Below, piece by piece: positions 1-10,100 of a DNA stretch of 64,000 nt. The stretch lies in contig CAVUYM010000013.1 in NCBI GenBank assembly GCA_963745675.1, positions 323,811 to 387,810 on the forward strand, given 5' to 3'. The stretch's first letter is position 1. Each line of letters begins with the position of its first letter. A model generated the notes under the pieces. The model was not told where the DNA came from. It did no database searches and saw nothing but the letters and a program-made list of their open reading frames with translations. The position numbers and the translations under genes are program-made. The DNA comes from JAUIIK01 sp963745675. GTDB taxonomy: Bacteria; Chloroflexota; Chloroflexia; Thermomicrobiales; CFX8.

Positions 1-1
1 C

Positions 2-1046
2 CGCGCAACCATTCTTGCAACGGTGCTCGCCGCATTGCTGTCGTCTGCATGCAGCGGGCCAGATCAGGGATCCCATGGGCTACTGGCGTATCCAGCGCGC
101 CCGCTCAAGTAAACACCGTCTCCGGGACAGCACCATCCATTGAATCGGAACAGGGAACTGAAACCAACAATCGCGACACCTCCGGAACCTACGGCATCCA
201 ACAGCCACAACCGACGCCTACAACCGAGTCAACCCAAAGTACTTTTCCGCCTTCCCGAACCGAGTTCGGTCGTTACACCTTCTGCGGTGCTGACTGCGAC
301 TCCAACCACTGCTCCGACAGTAACTCCAACAGAATCGCCGGATACCACCGCTACCCCGACCGAACCACCAATCCCTACACCTGTCCCAACGCCAACGCTA
401 ACGCCAGTGCCGACTCTGTCGCCTGGCTATGCTGATCCACAGATTGGGATCATCCGAGCTCTTTCGGAGTTGGGTGCTCCAACGAATGCAGCAAACCCGA
501 TGGTAAATTTCTATCTACAGACCGCGCCAGCATTGCAGCGCTTGTACAACCTAGCTACGGCGCTGAAGGTTACTTCAATGATGATACGGAGCAGTTCGTT
601 GACTGGCTCAAGCAGATATTCGCTGACGAGAATCGCCTCTTCGGAGCAGTCAACTATGCCTTGACTCAGGTCCGTATCGCGATCTACGAGCTGAAAGTGA
701 CATTGGTCGCCGGATTCGCACCATTGAAGCGGGTGGGGATCCATCGTTCCCTACGATCTGGGCCATGGGAGTGTGTCTATGAACCATTCTTCATCTGTAC
801 CGTTACCGATGATCCGTCCCTTCCCTTGATTGAAGGCCCTTGGGTCGATTCGGGAATATCTCATAGCCCCCACGATGCTAAGCGCAAGTAGATCCGGGCA
901 ACGTGTGATCCCTCGCAACTTCGTACAAACTAATTTGGGATTACGGCTCGGCACTCTATGATAATTCCTTCGCATATCCCGACTTCGGGCGTCTATCTCG
1001 TCTCGGTGTGAGATACGACATGAGCGGGAGACTAACTGTCGACTAG
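2..1046 (+). pseudogene. Decayed secreted lipoprotein, truncated at window edge
   Basis: The first bases encode the end of a lipoprotein signal peptide, with a hydrophobic stretch and lipobox LLSSACSG at about 35-55. A Ser/Thr/Pro-rich linker follows (about 90-430), then a globular part with readable pieces such as YFNDDTEQFVDWLKQIFADE (about 570-630) and SYKLIWDYGSALYDNSF (about 919-970), ending at a TAG at 1044-1046. No single frame carries the whole protein: the reading moves between frames at least four times (near 90, 200, 450-530 and 680-900). The architecture (lipobox, Thr/Pro linker, C-terminal domain) is common in Chloroflexota lipoproteins. I do not recognise the globular domain. 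Decay and uncorrected sequencing indels near a contig end both fit. Confidence 0.5.
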
Positions 1047-1156
1047 GTAGGAGGTACCAGAAGCGCCACTCAAACCTTGCCTGATATAGGCGATCCTACC
1101 GTTAGGATTGTCCGGGAATAGAACACACAACCGGAACGGGACAAGGGGAACCGTGC

Positions 1157-1341
1157 GTGACCGCGAACGGTTCGATTGAGAGCAGGCTTTGGGCGCGGCC
1201 GACCAGCTGTGGGCGAATTCGCGGTTGAAGGCGTCGGAGTTTTCGGTGCCGGTGCTCGGCCTGATTTTCCTAGCCCATGCCGATGCCCACTGCGACGCCT
1301 ACTCATCGGCCAGCGAGCATCGCTACGCGGCCGCGGCGTAG
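1157..1341 (+). pseudogene. 5' fragment of a type I restriction-modification methyltransferase (HsdM)
   Basis: Starting from a GTG at 1157 with a purine-rich SD-like stretch just upstream, the reading is VTANGSIESRLWA, then after a one-base loss near 1194 it continues AADQLWANSRLKASEFSVPV and LGLIFLAHADA. This is the hallmark N-terminus of HsdM ('LWAAADQL...NSxLKASEYxxPVLGLIFLRYAD'), the helical region that packs against the specificity subunit. Similarity is lost after about 1280 and the frame stops at 1341. None of the N6-adenine methyltransferase motifs, no hsdS and no hsdR are present nearby. It is a remnant of a lost type I R-M locus. The identification rests on about 40 residues, but they are very characteristic. 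Confidence 0.6.
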
Positions 1342-1379
1342 TTCATTCGCCCCGAGAAGAAGGTCCAACCCCTGCTAAT

Positions 1380-1574
1380 GTCATCCTGAGCGGAGGCTCC
1401 GCGGGGCGCCCTCTGGGCCCGAAGGATCTACATGATGGATCAATCGCGGCCAGTGATAGCGATTCCGTCGATGCGGGTCCGTCGACGATCGCACAACGGG
1501 AACATTAGCCGTTCCGGGTAGCGCTTCACTATTCAAGTAGATCCTTCGACTCCGAAGACTCCGCTCAGGATGAC
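1380..1574. repeat. REPIN-like inverted repeat pair 1
   Basis: A unit beginning GTCATCCTGAGCG and ending GAAGGATCTA (1380-1430) is followed by an inverted copy beginning TAGATCCTTCG and ending CGCTCAGGATGAC (1538-1574). The same two-unit arrangement recurs near 30.7, 45.0, 46.6 and 48.2 kb. The roughly 280 bases from 1342 to 1619 hold nothing else that I can support. REP/REPIN elements of this kind are mobilised in trans by RAYT-type enzymes in some bacteria; no such gene is seen here. Confidence 0.75.
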
Positions 1575-1619
1575 GTGGTTGAGAGGTTTTGGTTCCCAGA
1601 GAGATCGATTGTGCTCAAA

Positions 1620-2525
1620 CTACAACGGAAAATCCTCGTCGATGCCGATGATGTCGATCGTTTCGGTGATGTCTTCCAGCGAGCCGGGGTCGAGGCGGGG
1701 GCCGGGGTGGCGGACGGCGGCGCTGGCGATCAGGCCGCGGCGGCGCAGGATTTCCTTGCGGACGGCGAGATTGATCTTCGGTTGGCCTTCGAGCTGGATC
1801 AGCGGCAGGTAGCGATAGTAGAGCTCGGCGGCTCCCCTGCGGTCTCCGGCATCCCAGGCGCGCCAGATGGCGACGAGCGCTTCGGGGTAGGCGAAGCCGG
1901 TCATCGTGCCGGATGCGCCACGGCGCAGTTCGTCGAGGTAGTAGATGCCGCCGAGCGCGCCGAGGATGGTCACGTCGGCGCGGTTGATCAGGGCCAGCGT
2001 CTGGCTGATGCGCTGCGGGGTCGGCGGGTCTTCGAGCTTGATCGTCGTGATGGCCGGGATGGTGTTGACCAGGGCCGCCATGTCGGAGGGTGTCATCATG
2101 ACGCCGTTCGAGGGCGGGAAATCCTGGAGGATGATCGGGATCGAGATGGCTTCGCCGAGACGCCGGAAGTGCTCGGTCAGCGCCGCGCCGGGCTGGAGAT
2201 AGAGCGGTGGGGCGACCATGACGCCGGCTGCGCCTGCTTCCTCAGCTTCTTTGCAGGCGGCGATGGTGGTGTCGGTGGCGTTCTGGGATGCGCCGACGAT
2301 GATCGGGACGCGGCCGGCGTTGACCTCGATGACGATCTCGAGCACCCGGCGACGCTCGTCGTCGAGCATCTTCTGTGCTTCCCCCGCGACACCGAGGACG
2401 GTGATGCCGTCGACGCCCATCCGGATCGTCGCCTCGGCGAGGCCCCGCAGGCTCTCTTCGTCGAGTTCGCCGCTTTCGGTGAATGGTGTCGCCATGATGT
2501 TGTAAACGCCGCGTAGTCCGCTCAT
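1620..2525 (-). CDS. Dihydrodipicolinate synthase/N-acetylneuraminate lyase family protein
   Basis: A 301-residue TIM-barrel protein of the DapA superfamily, the usual length for the family. The Schiff-base lysine is in TIKLEDP (K163), and the N-terminus GVYNIMATPF and the GVAGE loop (45-49) match the family. The start is the ATG at 2523-2525, with AAAGGAA about 8 bases upstream; in-frame codons further upstream only translate G-rich repeat DNA. Two features of true DapA are missing: the catalytic tyrosine of 'LYNVP' is Gln134 (in IILQDFP), and the Thr pair of GTTGE is Val-Ala. It therefore probably cleaves or condenses another 2-keto acid substrate and is not the lysine-pathway enzyme. It stands alone, divergent from the dynamin locus. 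Confidence 0.85.
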   Translation of the reverse strand: MSGLRGVYNIMATPFTESGELDEESLRGLAEATIRMGVDGITVLGVAGEAQKMLDDERRRVLEIVIEVNAGRVPIIVGASQNATDTTIAACKEAEEAGAAGVMVAPPLYLQPGAALTEHFRRLGEAISIPIILQDFPPSNGVMMTPSDMAALVNTIPAITTIKLEDPPTPQRISQTLALINRADVTILGALGGIYYLDELRRGASGTMTGFAYPEALVAIWRAWDAGDRRGAAELYYRYLPLIQLEGQPKINLAVRKEILRRRGLIASAAVRHPGPRLDPGSLEDITETIDIIGIDEDFPL

Positions 2526-2832
2526 TGTTGGTTCCTTTCTGTTTTGGGGAGTGTAGCGTGCTGTCGGGAGTTGGGAGTCGGTGAGGAGTTTGTAGTGGGT
2601 AGGTTGAAATGAACAGCCGCTCCCTCCCCTGGCCCCTCCCTCGAATTCGAGGGAGGGGAACTCGGCCAAATCTGTTGGGTCTCCATGAAGATCGACTCTG
2701 GCGCGGAGACACCCCTCCCTTGGTTTCGAGGGAGGGGACGGGGGAGGGAGCATTCCCACCATCCCACGTACAATAGAGAGACGAAGACACGCCCTTGTCG
2801 GCTATCATGAACGATCTACGAAACGGAACGGC
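2526..2832. repeat. Intergenic region with two G/C-rich palindromic repeats
   Basis: This divergent 300-base gap holds two copies of a repeat of the form CCCTCCCTCGA...TCGAGGGAGGGG (about 2621-2660 and 2711-2750). Related units lie at 14.7, 30.0, 36.8 and 37.2 kb. Each can fold into a hairpin of C-tract against G-tract. I see no convincing sigma-70 promoter for either flanking gene in it. Confidence 0.65.
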
Positions 2833-4689
2833 ATGAGCTCTTCTTCACAACCAGCTGCACCGTCGAAGCCGAAACCGGTGGCAACGCCGTCTCCAATGAA
2901 ATTTGCGCGCGATGTCGTCAAACTGGGGGTGGACGCCGCGGGGGCCTACCAACGTCCGGACTTGCTGCAACGCATTCAGATCGGGCTGGAGCGGCTCGAA
3001 CGTCCGGATACCATCGTCTGTATCACCGGTGAATTCAAGAAGGGCAAAAGCGCACTGGTCAACGGCTTGATCGGCGACGAATACTGCCCGGTTGACGATG
3101 ATATGGCGACGTCGGCGATCACGATCCTCCGCTTTGCGGACGAGCCGTCGATGACGGTCCGTCGCCATGATGAAGAAGGCGCAACGGTCGTCGAGCCCAT
3201 CGAACGCAGCCAGATTCCCGATTATGCAACCGAGGAAGGCAACCCGGAGAATAGCCGCCGCGTCGAATTCGTCGAGCTTCAGATGCGCAACGGTTTGCTC
3301 TCGCGTGGCATCACCCTGGTTGATACGCCGGGCTCGGGGACGCTTGCCTCGGGTTACGGCGCGGCGACGCTGGCATTTCTCCAGTCAGCCGATGCGCTGA
3401 TCTTCGTGACGGACTGTTCGCAGGAGCTCATCGAGCCGGAGGTCGAATATCTCAAGGCGGCTGCGGAGCGCTGCTCCACGTTGCTCGTGGCGATGACAAA
3501 GATCGACCTCTATCCAGAATGGCGCCGGATCGTCGAGATCAACAAGGGCCATCTGGAACGGGCCGGCATTGATGCTCCGATCATCCCGGTCTCAACGACG
3601 CTCCGCCAGATCGCATTGACCGAACGAGATCGGCATCTGAACGAGGAGAGCGGCTTTCCAGTGCTGCTGGAAACATTGCGCAGCGAAATACTCGAACAGG
3701 CCGGTACGCGGGCGGCGAGCGAGGCGTTGCGAGCGACGCGCGAGGCAGCCGATCAGATGATGACCGCTTATCAATCAGAGCTATCGATCCTTAGTGATCC
3801 CGAGGGTGCTGAAGAGGAACTCATTCGGCTGGAAAATGCTAAGGAACGGCTGAATGCGTTACGCGGTGCGGGTTCGCGCTGGGCGACGGTGATGAACGAT
3901 GGTTTTTCGGTGTTGACGTCGAATGTTGATTACCAGTTTCGTTCGACTATGCGAGGCATCTTGCGTAGCACTGAAGAATTGATAGAGCAGACCGATCCAT
4001 CGGGCGAATGGGATGAGATAACCGAGCGTCTGCAGAGCGATGTCGCCAAGGCGGTCGAGGAATCCTTCAACCGGATTGACGATGATGTCGGTCAGCTGCG
4101 CGACACGATATCGGCGATGCTGCGCGATGAGACGGCTGCCATCTGGCAGACGTCGGCGGGGTCGATCTCCATTAATGTTGAAGATATGTGGAGCGAGCGC
4201 GAGATTGATGACGAGAACATCGCCCAGAAGATGTTCAAGGGACTCAACGCTATGCGCGGCTCGTATATGGGTCTGCTGATGGTCGGGATGCTCGGTAACT
4301 TCGTCGGACTGGCGATGGTGACACCCGTTCTGATCGGCGCCGGCCTGCTCTTTGGAGGCCGCCAATTCCTCGAGGAACGCAAACGAGATGTGACCCGCAA
4401 ACGGCAACAGGCGCGCACCTTTGTGCGCCAGTTCGTCGATGATGTCCAGTTCGAGGCCGGGACGCGCATCCGCGAGACGACGCGCGATTTTCAGCGCGAG
4501 ATGCGCGATTACTACACCGACCGCATCGGTGAGCTGGCGCAGACCTACACCGAAGCCGTCCAGAACACCCAGAACAGCCTCAAACAGGACGAAACGTCAC
4601 GTGAGGGGCGCAAGCGGGACTTGACGACGCGGGTTGAAAAGCTGGCCGAATTGCGGCGGCGGGTGGAAATCGCCGAGGGTCGGCTATGA
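2833..4689 (+). CDS. Bacterial dynamin-like GTPase (first of a pair)
   Basis: A 618-residue dynamin-family protein. The GTPase domain has G1 GEFKKGKS (66-73), a G2 threonine in DDMATSAITILRF, G3 DTPG (164-167) and G4 TKID (222-225). A long predominantly helical stalk follows (about 280-470). A hydrophobic hairpin at about 474-512 (YMGLLMVGMLGNFVGLAMV) is the expected membrane paddle, and a charged coiled-coil-like tail closes the protein. Bacterial dynamins bind and remodel or fuse membranes on GTP hydrolysis and often come as adjacent, interacting pairs. Here the stop overlaps the start of a second dynamin (ATGA), so the two should be translationally coupled. The N-terminus is Ser/Pro-rich with no signal peptide, so the protein is cytoplasmic and membrane-associated. 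Confidence 0.9.
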   Translation: MSSSSQPAAPSKPKPVATPSPMKFARDVVKLGVDAAGAYQRPDLLQRIQIGLERLERPDTIVCITGEFKKGKSALVNGLIGDEYCPVDDDMATSAITILRFADEPSMTVRRHDEEGATVVEPIERSQIPDYATEEGNPENSRRVEFVELQMRNGLLSRGITLVDTPGSGTLASGYGAATLAFLQSADALIFVTDCSQELIEPEVEYLKAAAERCSTLLVAMTKIDLYPEWRRIVEINKGHLERAGIDAPIIPVSTTLRQIALTERDRHLNEESGFPVLLETLRSEILEQAGTRAASEALRATREAADQMMTAYQSELSILSDPEGAEEELIRLENAKERLNALRGAGSRWATVMNDGFSVLTSNVDYQFRSTMRGILRSTEELIEQTDPSGEWDEITERLQSDVAKAVEESFNRIDDDVGQLRDTISAMLRDETAAIWQTSAGSISINVEDMWSEREIDDENIAQKMFKGLNAMRGSYMGLLMVGMLGNFVGLAMVTPVLIGAGLLFGGRQFLEERKRDVTRKRQQARTFVRQFVDDVQFEAGTRIRETTRDFQREMRDYYTDRIGELAQTYTEAVQNTQNSLKQDETSREGRKRDLTTRVEKLAELRRRVEIAEGRL

Positions 4690-6308
4690 GCGCCGGGATG
4701 CCGGCCGGACATGGTGTTGCCGAGCGGGTGAATTACCTCTGTGATCAGGCGATGGTTGCAGTGCATGGTACAGAGCTTGCCGGGCAGATCACGGAGATTC
4801 GCCAGCGTATGAGCGAGCCGTTGCGTGTGGCTATAGCCGGGCGGGTCAAAGCAGGCAAGTCAACGCTGCTTGAATGCGCTCGTTGGCGAGCGGCTCGCTC
4901 CGACTGACGCCGGGGAATGCACCAAGGTGGTCAGCTGGTATCGCCAGGGTTTCGGTTACGAGGTGCGCGCAACGCTGACGAATGGCGAATCGCGCGAGCT
5001 GCGCTTTCGGCGGGACGATGGCCGGCTCGATATCAACCTCGGGCGTCTTACGATCGAAGAGATTGACCGCATCGATGTCGCCTGGCCTTCGTCAAATCTG
5101 GCGCGGGCTACATTGATCGATACCCCGGGTCTGGCTTCGCTCTCGCGCGGCGCGTCGGTACGCACCCACGATTTCCTGGCGTTGGACGACGAAGACCGGC
5201 AGAGCGATGCCGACGCGGTGCTCTATCTGATGCGCCACATGCACCGCCGGGATGCTGAATTTCTGGAAGCGTTTCTGGATGATTCGCTGGCGAACACTTC
5301 GCCGGTGAATGCTATTGCCGTGTTGTCGCGTGCCGACGAGATTGGCGCGGGGCGGCCGGATGCGCTGGAGTCTGCGGCCAATATCGCCAAACGCTATGGC
5401 GAGGACGAACGGGTGCAGGCGCTCTGCGTCAGCGTTTTGCCGGTGGCCGGGCTACTGGCCGAGACCGGTGCGACGATGCAGGAACACGAAGCGGCCTCCC
5501 TGCGAGCCCTCGCTGCGATCGATGAAGGCGACCTGCGCAGCATGCTGTTGTCGGTCGATCGTTTTCTGGAGCCGGAGACGAGCGATCTGTTAGTTGAAAC
5601 GCGGCACGAGCTGCTCGAGCGACTGGGATTGTTTGGTGTCCGCTTGATGATTCGAGAAGATTCGAACGGGGGAGGCGCAGTCTGCGGTCGATCTCTCACG
5701 TATTCTGATCGATGCTTCGGGGCTAGAAGAGTTGCGGGGATTGCTCGAAGCAGCATTTCGCCGCCCGGGCGTTGGCGCTCAAAGGGCGCTCGGCACTGGC
5801 ATCGCTGCGCAGCTGTGCCAGCGATCTGGCAGAACTCGATCGCAACGCCGCCCGACGGCTGCTGGGTGAGATCGAACAGGTTGAAGCCTCGACCCACGCC
5901 TTCGCCGAGTTGCGCCTGCTCCACATGATGCTGACCGCACAGATCAAGCTGAATGACGATGAACAGGCAGAGATTAGCCGCTTGACCGGCGGCGGGACGT
6001 TGGAGCAGCGGGCCGGCCTCGATCCGGACGCGAGCGACGAGGAGATCCGTAAGGTTGCTCTTGAGGGCATCGGTCGATGGCGGCAACGCGCATCGAGCCC
6101 GCTACTCGATCGCGCGCAAGCCGATGCCTTCGAGATCGCGGCCCGCTCGTATGAGGGTATTTATGCGAGGCGTTGCGGAGTAGGGATGTGGACGATAATC
6201 GCACGCGGGATGCGCTCACCTGCTTCGATTCACAGGTTATTCATTGAAACGTTGCTACCCTCCTGTAAAGCGCGATACAGCCTCGATGTCAATTGGTCGC
6301 TACACTAG
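4686..6308 (+). pseudogene. Second dynamin-like GTPase, frame broken at least three times
   Basis: The start ATG overlaps the stop of the upstream dynamin. The first frame reads to the P-loop GRVKAGKSTLL and is then lost at about 4873, where one extra T in CTGCTTGAATGCG separates GKSTLL from NALVGERLAP. The second frame carries LIDTPGLASLSRG (G3) and AVLSRADEIG (G4-like). It fails at about 5665; the sequence EAQSAVDLSRILIDASGLEE continues in another frame, and a further shift near 5765 leads into RALALKGRSALASLRS and a helical C-terminus ending near 6190-6308. With breaks repaired it would be about 500-540 residues, shorter than its partner and with no obvious membrane paddle. The conserved motifs on both sides of each break argue for recent lesions or sequencing indels. 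Confidence 0.7.
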
Positions 6309-6343
6309 AGCGTAGCGAACGAACTTTGGACGGAGGTAGGGCG

Positions 6344-6877
6344 ATGCAGCGTAATCGACAGCCGCAACGCGAAGAGGAACCGGCAGTGACGTTTGAACTG
6401 GAAGAAGCGCCTCGCAGCCAGAGCCGTGGCCAGATGGGTGTATTTGGCGCCGCAGCCGTGGCTGGAGCTGGATTAGTCTCGAGTGCGGCAGCAGCCGAAC
6501 AAGGCGACTCTCTCGATGTCTTCGATCTATTGCATGATGCGGCAGATCAATCTGGAGATGTGCCAGTGACGAGCTTCGAAGAGTTGACTGCTGCGGAATC
6601 TCACTCTGCATTTCCTCCTATCGAATTTGCGAACATCACCGCATTGGACGTCGATGCAGGCGTCGATGGATTTGCGGGAACCGAGTCGATGTTCGGGGCC
6701 TCCGCTGAAGTAGGTGGCGGATTCGTGCTGGATGACGTTACTGGCGATGAAGCCTTCGGTGTGCCCGACATAGATATCGACATCGAACCCGTTTCCGATT
6801 CATTGCTGGATGTTGATGATCTGGGAGAAGATCACGATACGGACCTGGACGATCCAGATGACCTTGACCCGGATTAG
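6344..6877 (+). CDS. Small acidic protein with Ala/Gly-rich hydrophobic segment, paralogous to the next protein's N-terminus
   Basis: A 177-residue protein with start ATG 6344, chosen for the GGAGG about 8 bases upstream. It has a charged N-terminus (Gln/Arg/Glu-rich), then a short Ala/Gly-rich hydrophobic stretch (FGAAAVAGAGLVSSAAAA, about residues 33-50), then an acidic tail ending in a run of Asp (DDLGEDHDTDLDDPDDLDPD). The order charged head, Ala/Gly segment, then 'SLDVFD...GDVP' recurs at the N-terminus of the giant protein that follows, so the two look related. There is no normal signal peptidase site. It lies between the dynamins and the giant protein on the same strand. Function unknown. 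Confidence 0.65.
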   Translation: MQRNRQPQREEEPAVTFELEEAPRSQSRGQMGVFGAAAVAGAGLVSSAAAAEQGDSLDVFDLLHDAADQSGDVPVTSFEELTAAESHSAFPPIEFANITALDVDAGVDGFAGTESMFGASAEVGGGFVLDDVTGDEAFGVPDIDIDIEPVSDSLLDVDDLGEDHDTDLDDPDDLDPD

Positions 6878-7152
6878 ATCGCGCAGCAGCTATTTTGGTC
6901 TGAGATCGTCTACGAACCATTGCTTATCACCTTCTATTCCGTGTCTTGTATTGCAATTGACAGTCCGGGCGTCAACTGCGGCTCCGGCGAATCCCTCATT
7001 TCTCCCTATCGTGGTATCTGGGAGAAGGGAAACCCTTTTCACGCAGTGGACAAGTGTCGCGTGCTGGCCTAGTATCGACCTAGCCTCATTGGTTTTACAC
7101 ATGCGGGATTGCGGAGATACCTACCGGCGCGAAAACTGGAAGGATCGATTTC

Positions 7153-10100
7153 ATGATGTTCGATGAAGATCAGACAAGAAGAGGCGCCGGCGAGTCGTCT
7201 TCAGAAGACGAGCCCAGAAGGGACGAACGCCGCAGCCGGGGTGCTGGCGCGGCAGCGGCCGGGGCCGCTGGAGCTGGGCTGGGAGCCGGAGCCGCGGCAG
7301 GTATCGTGGGTGGTGATGATGCGGTGGATTTTCTCCGCGAGCGCATGGGCGAAGAAACCGGTTCGGATCAGCCAGATCTCGCAGAGATACAGGCGCGCAT
7401 CGAGGCCGCTCGAACTGCCGCCCAACTGGGCGGCAGCGGAGCGGATCAAGCCTTGACGTCTTTGAGAGTCAGGCTGCGGCAGAGTCTGGCGATCTGCCGA
7501 GCGGAATTGCTGATGCTGCAGGCATCATCGGAGACGCGCTTCCACCGCTTCCAGCTATTGAAGATGCTGGTTCGCAGTCAGAATCAGAACCTCCAGTTAG
7601 TCCGCCGACAGGCGTGCCATCGATCGGGCGTCCGAATCCCGACGATCTTGTTCCATCCGATGAGGATGCTCCCGTGCCGGGCAGACCGCCAAATTTCGGG
7701 CGGCCGCAACAGGAATCTGGCGAGGAAGTTGAGTCTGAAGCTCCGGTAGCGCCGGACGGCGCTGGTTCCGATGCTGAAGACGATGGCGCCGGGCTAGCTC
7801 CGCCAGCTGCGCCGGGCGCTCCTGCTGCTCCTTCATTCCCTGCACCTCCCAGTGGCGGTCCGCCGCCCGCTCCGGCCCCTTCAGCCGGTGGCCCCTCGGC
7901 CGGTAGCGGAATCGAAGACGATCAAGTTGTCGATGAAGCTCCTGCTCCTTCACCCGCTCCCGGGGCGAGCGTTTCGGACGATGTCGTTGCTGAGTCGCCT
8001 GCGGTCGAGGATACGCCGTCAGCCCCGGGCGCTCCTTCCGTCTCTGACGCCTCCGATGACGATAGCGTTCCGCCGCCCGTATCGGGCGCGCCGAGTGTGC
8101 CGGAGACACCGTCGGCACCGGACCCCGGCTCATCGTCGCCTTCCGATGGCACGTCGGATGATGCCGAATCGCCAGTTTCGAGTGAGCCGAGTGCTCCCTC
8201 GACATCAGACGCATCGCCAACTCCGTCGGGACCGGGCGGTTCGAACACTCCACCCGTTTCGTCGGATCCAGGGGGTTCAGACAGCTCATCTTCGGGCAGT
8301 AGTGAACCAATTCCTCCGCTGCCAAGCGGCCCGGATGCTGGCTCGTCGCCCGGAGGTGGTCCCGGCCAGGCGATCGGCTACCCCTACGTCTATGAATGGG
8401 ATGACGAGGGGCACTGGGTTGACGTTGCCATGCAGAACGATCAGGGCGACGCCTATTATCTGCGCTATTACGACAATGGCTCGGTCTACTATCTGAACCA
8501 GTACGGTGACTATGAGCAGGTCGAGGGTAACCACCTGCCGCATCTGCTCTACGTAGACGATGACGGCGTCGCCTACTTCTCGAAGATGCAGCAACAACAC
8601 AACGTCTACTTCTCGCTCGACTCCTATGGCGACTTCGACTGGGTCGATTATCACGATGTTCCGAACTATGAGATGCCGCCGGATGATGACGGCTACGAAT
8701 ATCCGCGCGTCGTCGAGTATGAGTACGGCGATGAGGGTTGGGCGCTGGTTGAGATGGAAGACGGCCGGCTCGTCAAGTACTACGACGAGGGCGGCGCCTA
8801 CTGGGTCGACGAGTATGGCAACGAAGAAGCGTTTACGGTTTCCAGGTGCCAACACTGCTCTACGTCGATAACGATGGTGACGCCTATTTCCGCGTCTTCT
8901 CAGAGACCGAGGGCGGCTATCGTTACTACACGATCGACGTCGATGGCGGTGTCGAGTACATCCATGACTATGACGTGCCGGGCTATGAAGAGCCACCGTA
9001 TGACGACCTAAACGAGTACCCGCGCACGATCGACTGGGAGGACGACGAAGGCTGGGCGATCGTCCAGGACGATGATGGTCACTACGTCAAGTATTACGAG
9101 GACGGAACCTACTTCGAAGTCGATCAGTATGGGGAACAACTACCGCCGAATGGTTCATATGGCTACCTCGGCCAGTTGCTCTATGTCGACGACGACGGCA
9201 ATGCGTACTTCCGAGGCGGTGAAGAGGGCAGCTACAACTACTTCATGGTCGACCACGACGGCGGCATGGAGTACGTTCAATATGAGGAGATCCCTGGCTA
9301 CGAAGACTTAGATCCCCCGACTGATGGGCATATCCCGTATTTCTTCGATGTCTATCCTAACGTGGTGGTCCAGATACAAGAGCCCGATGGCGAACCAATC
9401 TTTGCCAACGGCACCTATCAGCAGACCTACAACGACGGCCAGATCGTCGTCACCTGGTCCCAGGAAGGCGGCCCGTATCATGTTCGCTATTACAGCGAAG
9501 AAAATGCGGGCGGCTACCTCCAGTTGGACGTGACCTATGACGTTGATACGTACAGCTATGAAACGCACGTCTATCCGTACGACTACTTCGACCACATCGA
9601 AGAAGACTTCGAACTTCAGCCGATCGATCACTACGTCGACTATGCCTACCTCGGAGTCCCGTACGACAATATGGAGATCTCGAACAACGAGGTCGAGTAC
9701 TACTGGTACGACGAGGACGGTGATCTAGTACAGAAGACAACTGTCGATCGCGTAACCGGTGAGGTCACATACCAGTACGACGATCTATATATCCACGTTG
9801 ACCAGAACGGATACGAGACCTACGACGGCAACCCGGACCCGAATTGGATGCCGCCGGAAGGCTACGAACCGCCGGCTGACGATCTCTATCCGCCCTATGG
9901 GATGCCGCCCTACCTGGTCTTCGGCGAGGGCTACGATTACGAGATGCAGTATCTCGACCCGGACGAAGCGGGTTACGAGCTGCTAAGTGCCACGCCTGCC
10001 GACGACCCGACGCAGTGGCAGTACATCGGCCCGAATGGCGAGCGGGTGATCGTTAGCCAGTTGGACGAATACACCTACCAGTACGTCTGGCAGACCGACC

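Noticed and set aside
1575..2516. Long open frame on the (+) strand opposite the DapA-family gene
   Set aside because: Its protein is Asp/Gly/Val/Arg-rich with no recognisable domain and is the mirror of high-GC codons in a well-supported (-) strand enzyme.
6950..6990. TTGACA at about 6959 as a promoter for the giant gene
   Set aside because: No acceptable -10 at 16-18 bases downstream.
7450..8850. Programmed frameshifting in the giant repeat protein
   Set aside because: No slippery heptamer with a downstream structure is evident at either shift, and similar breaks occur in many unrelated genes of the window.
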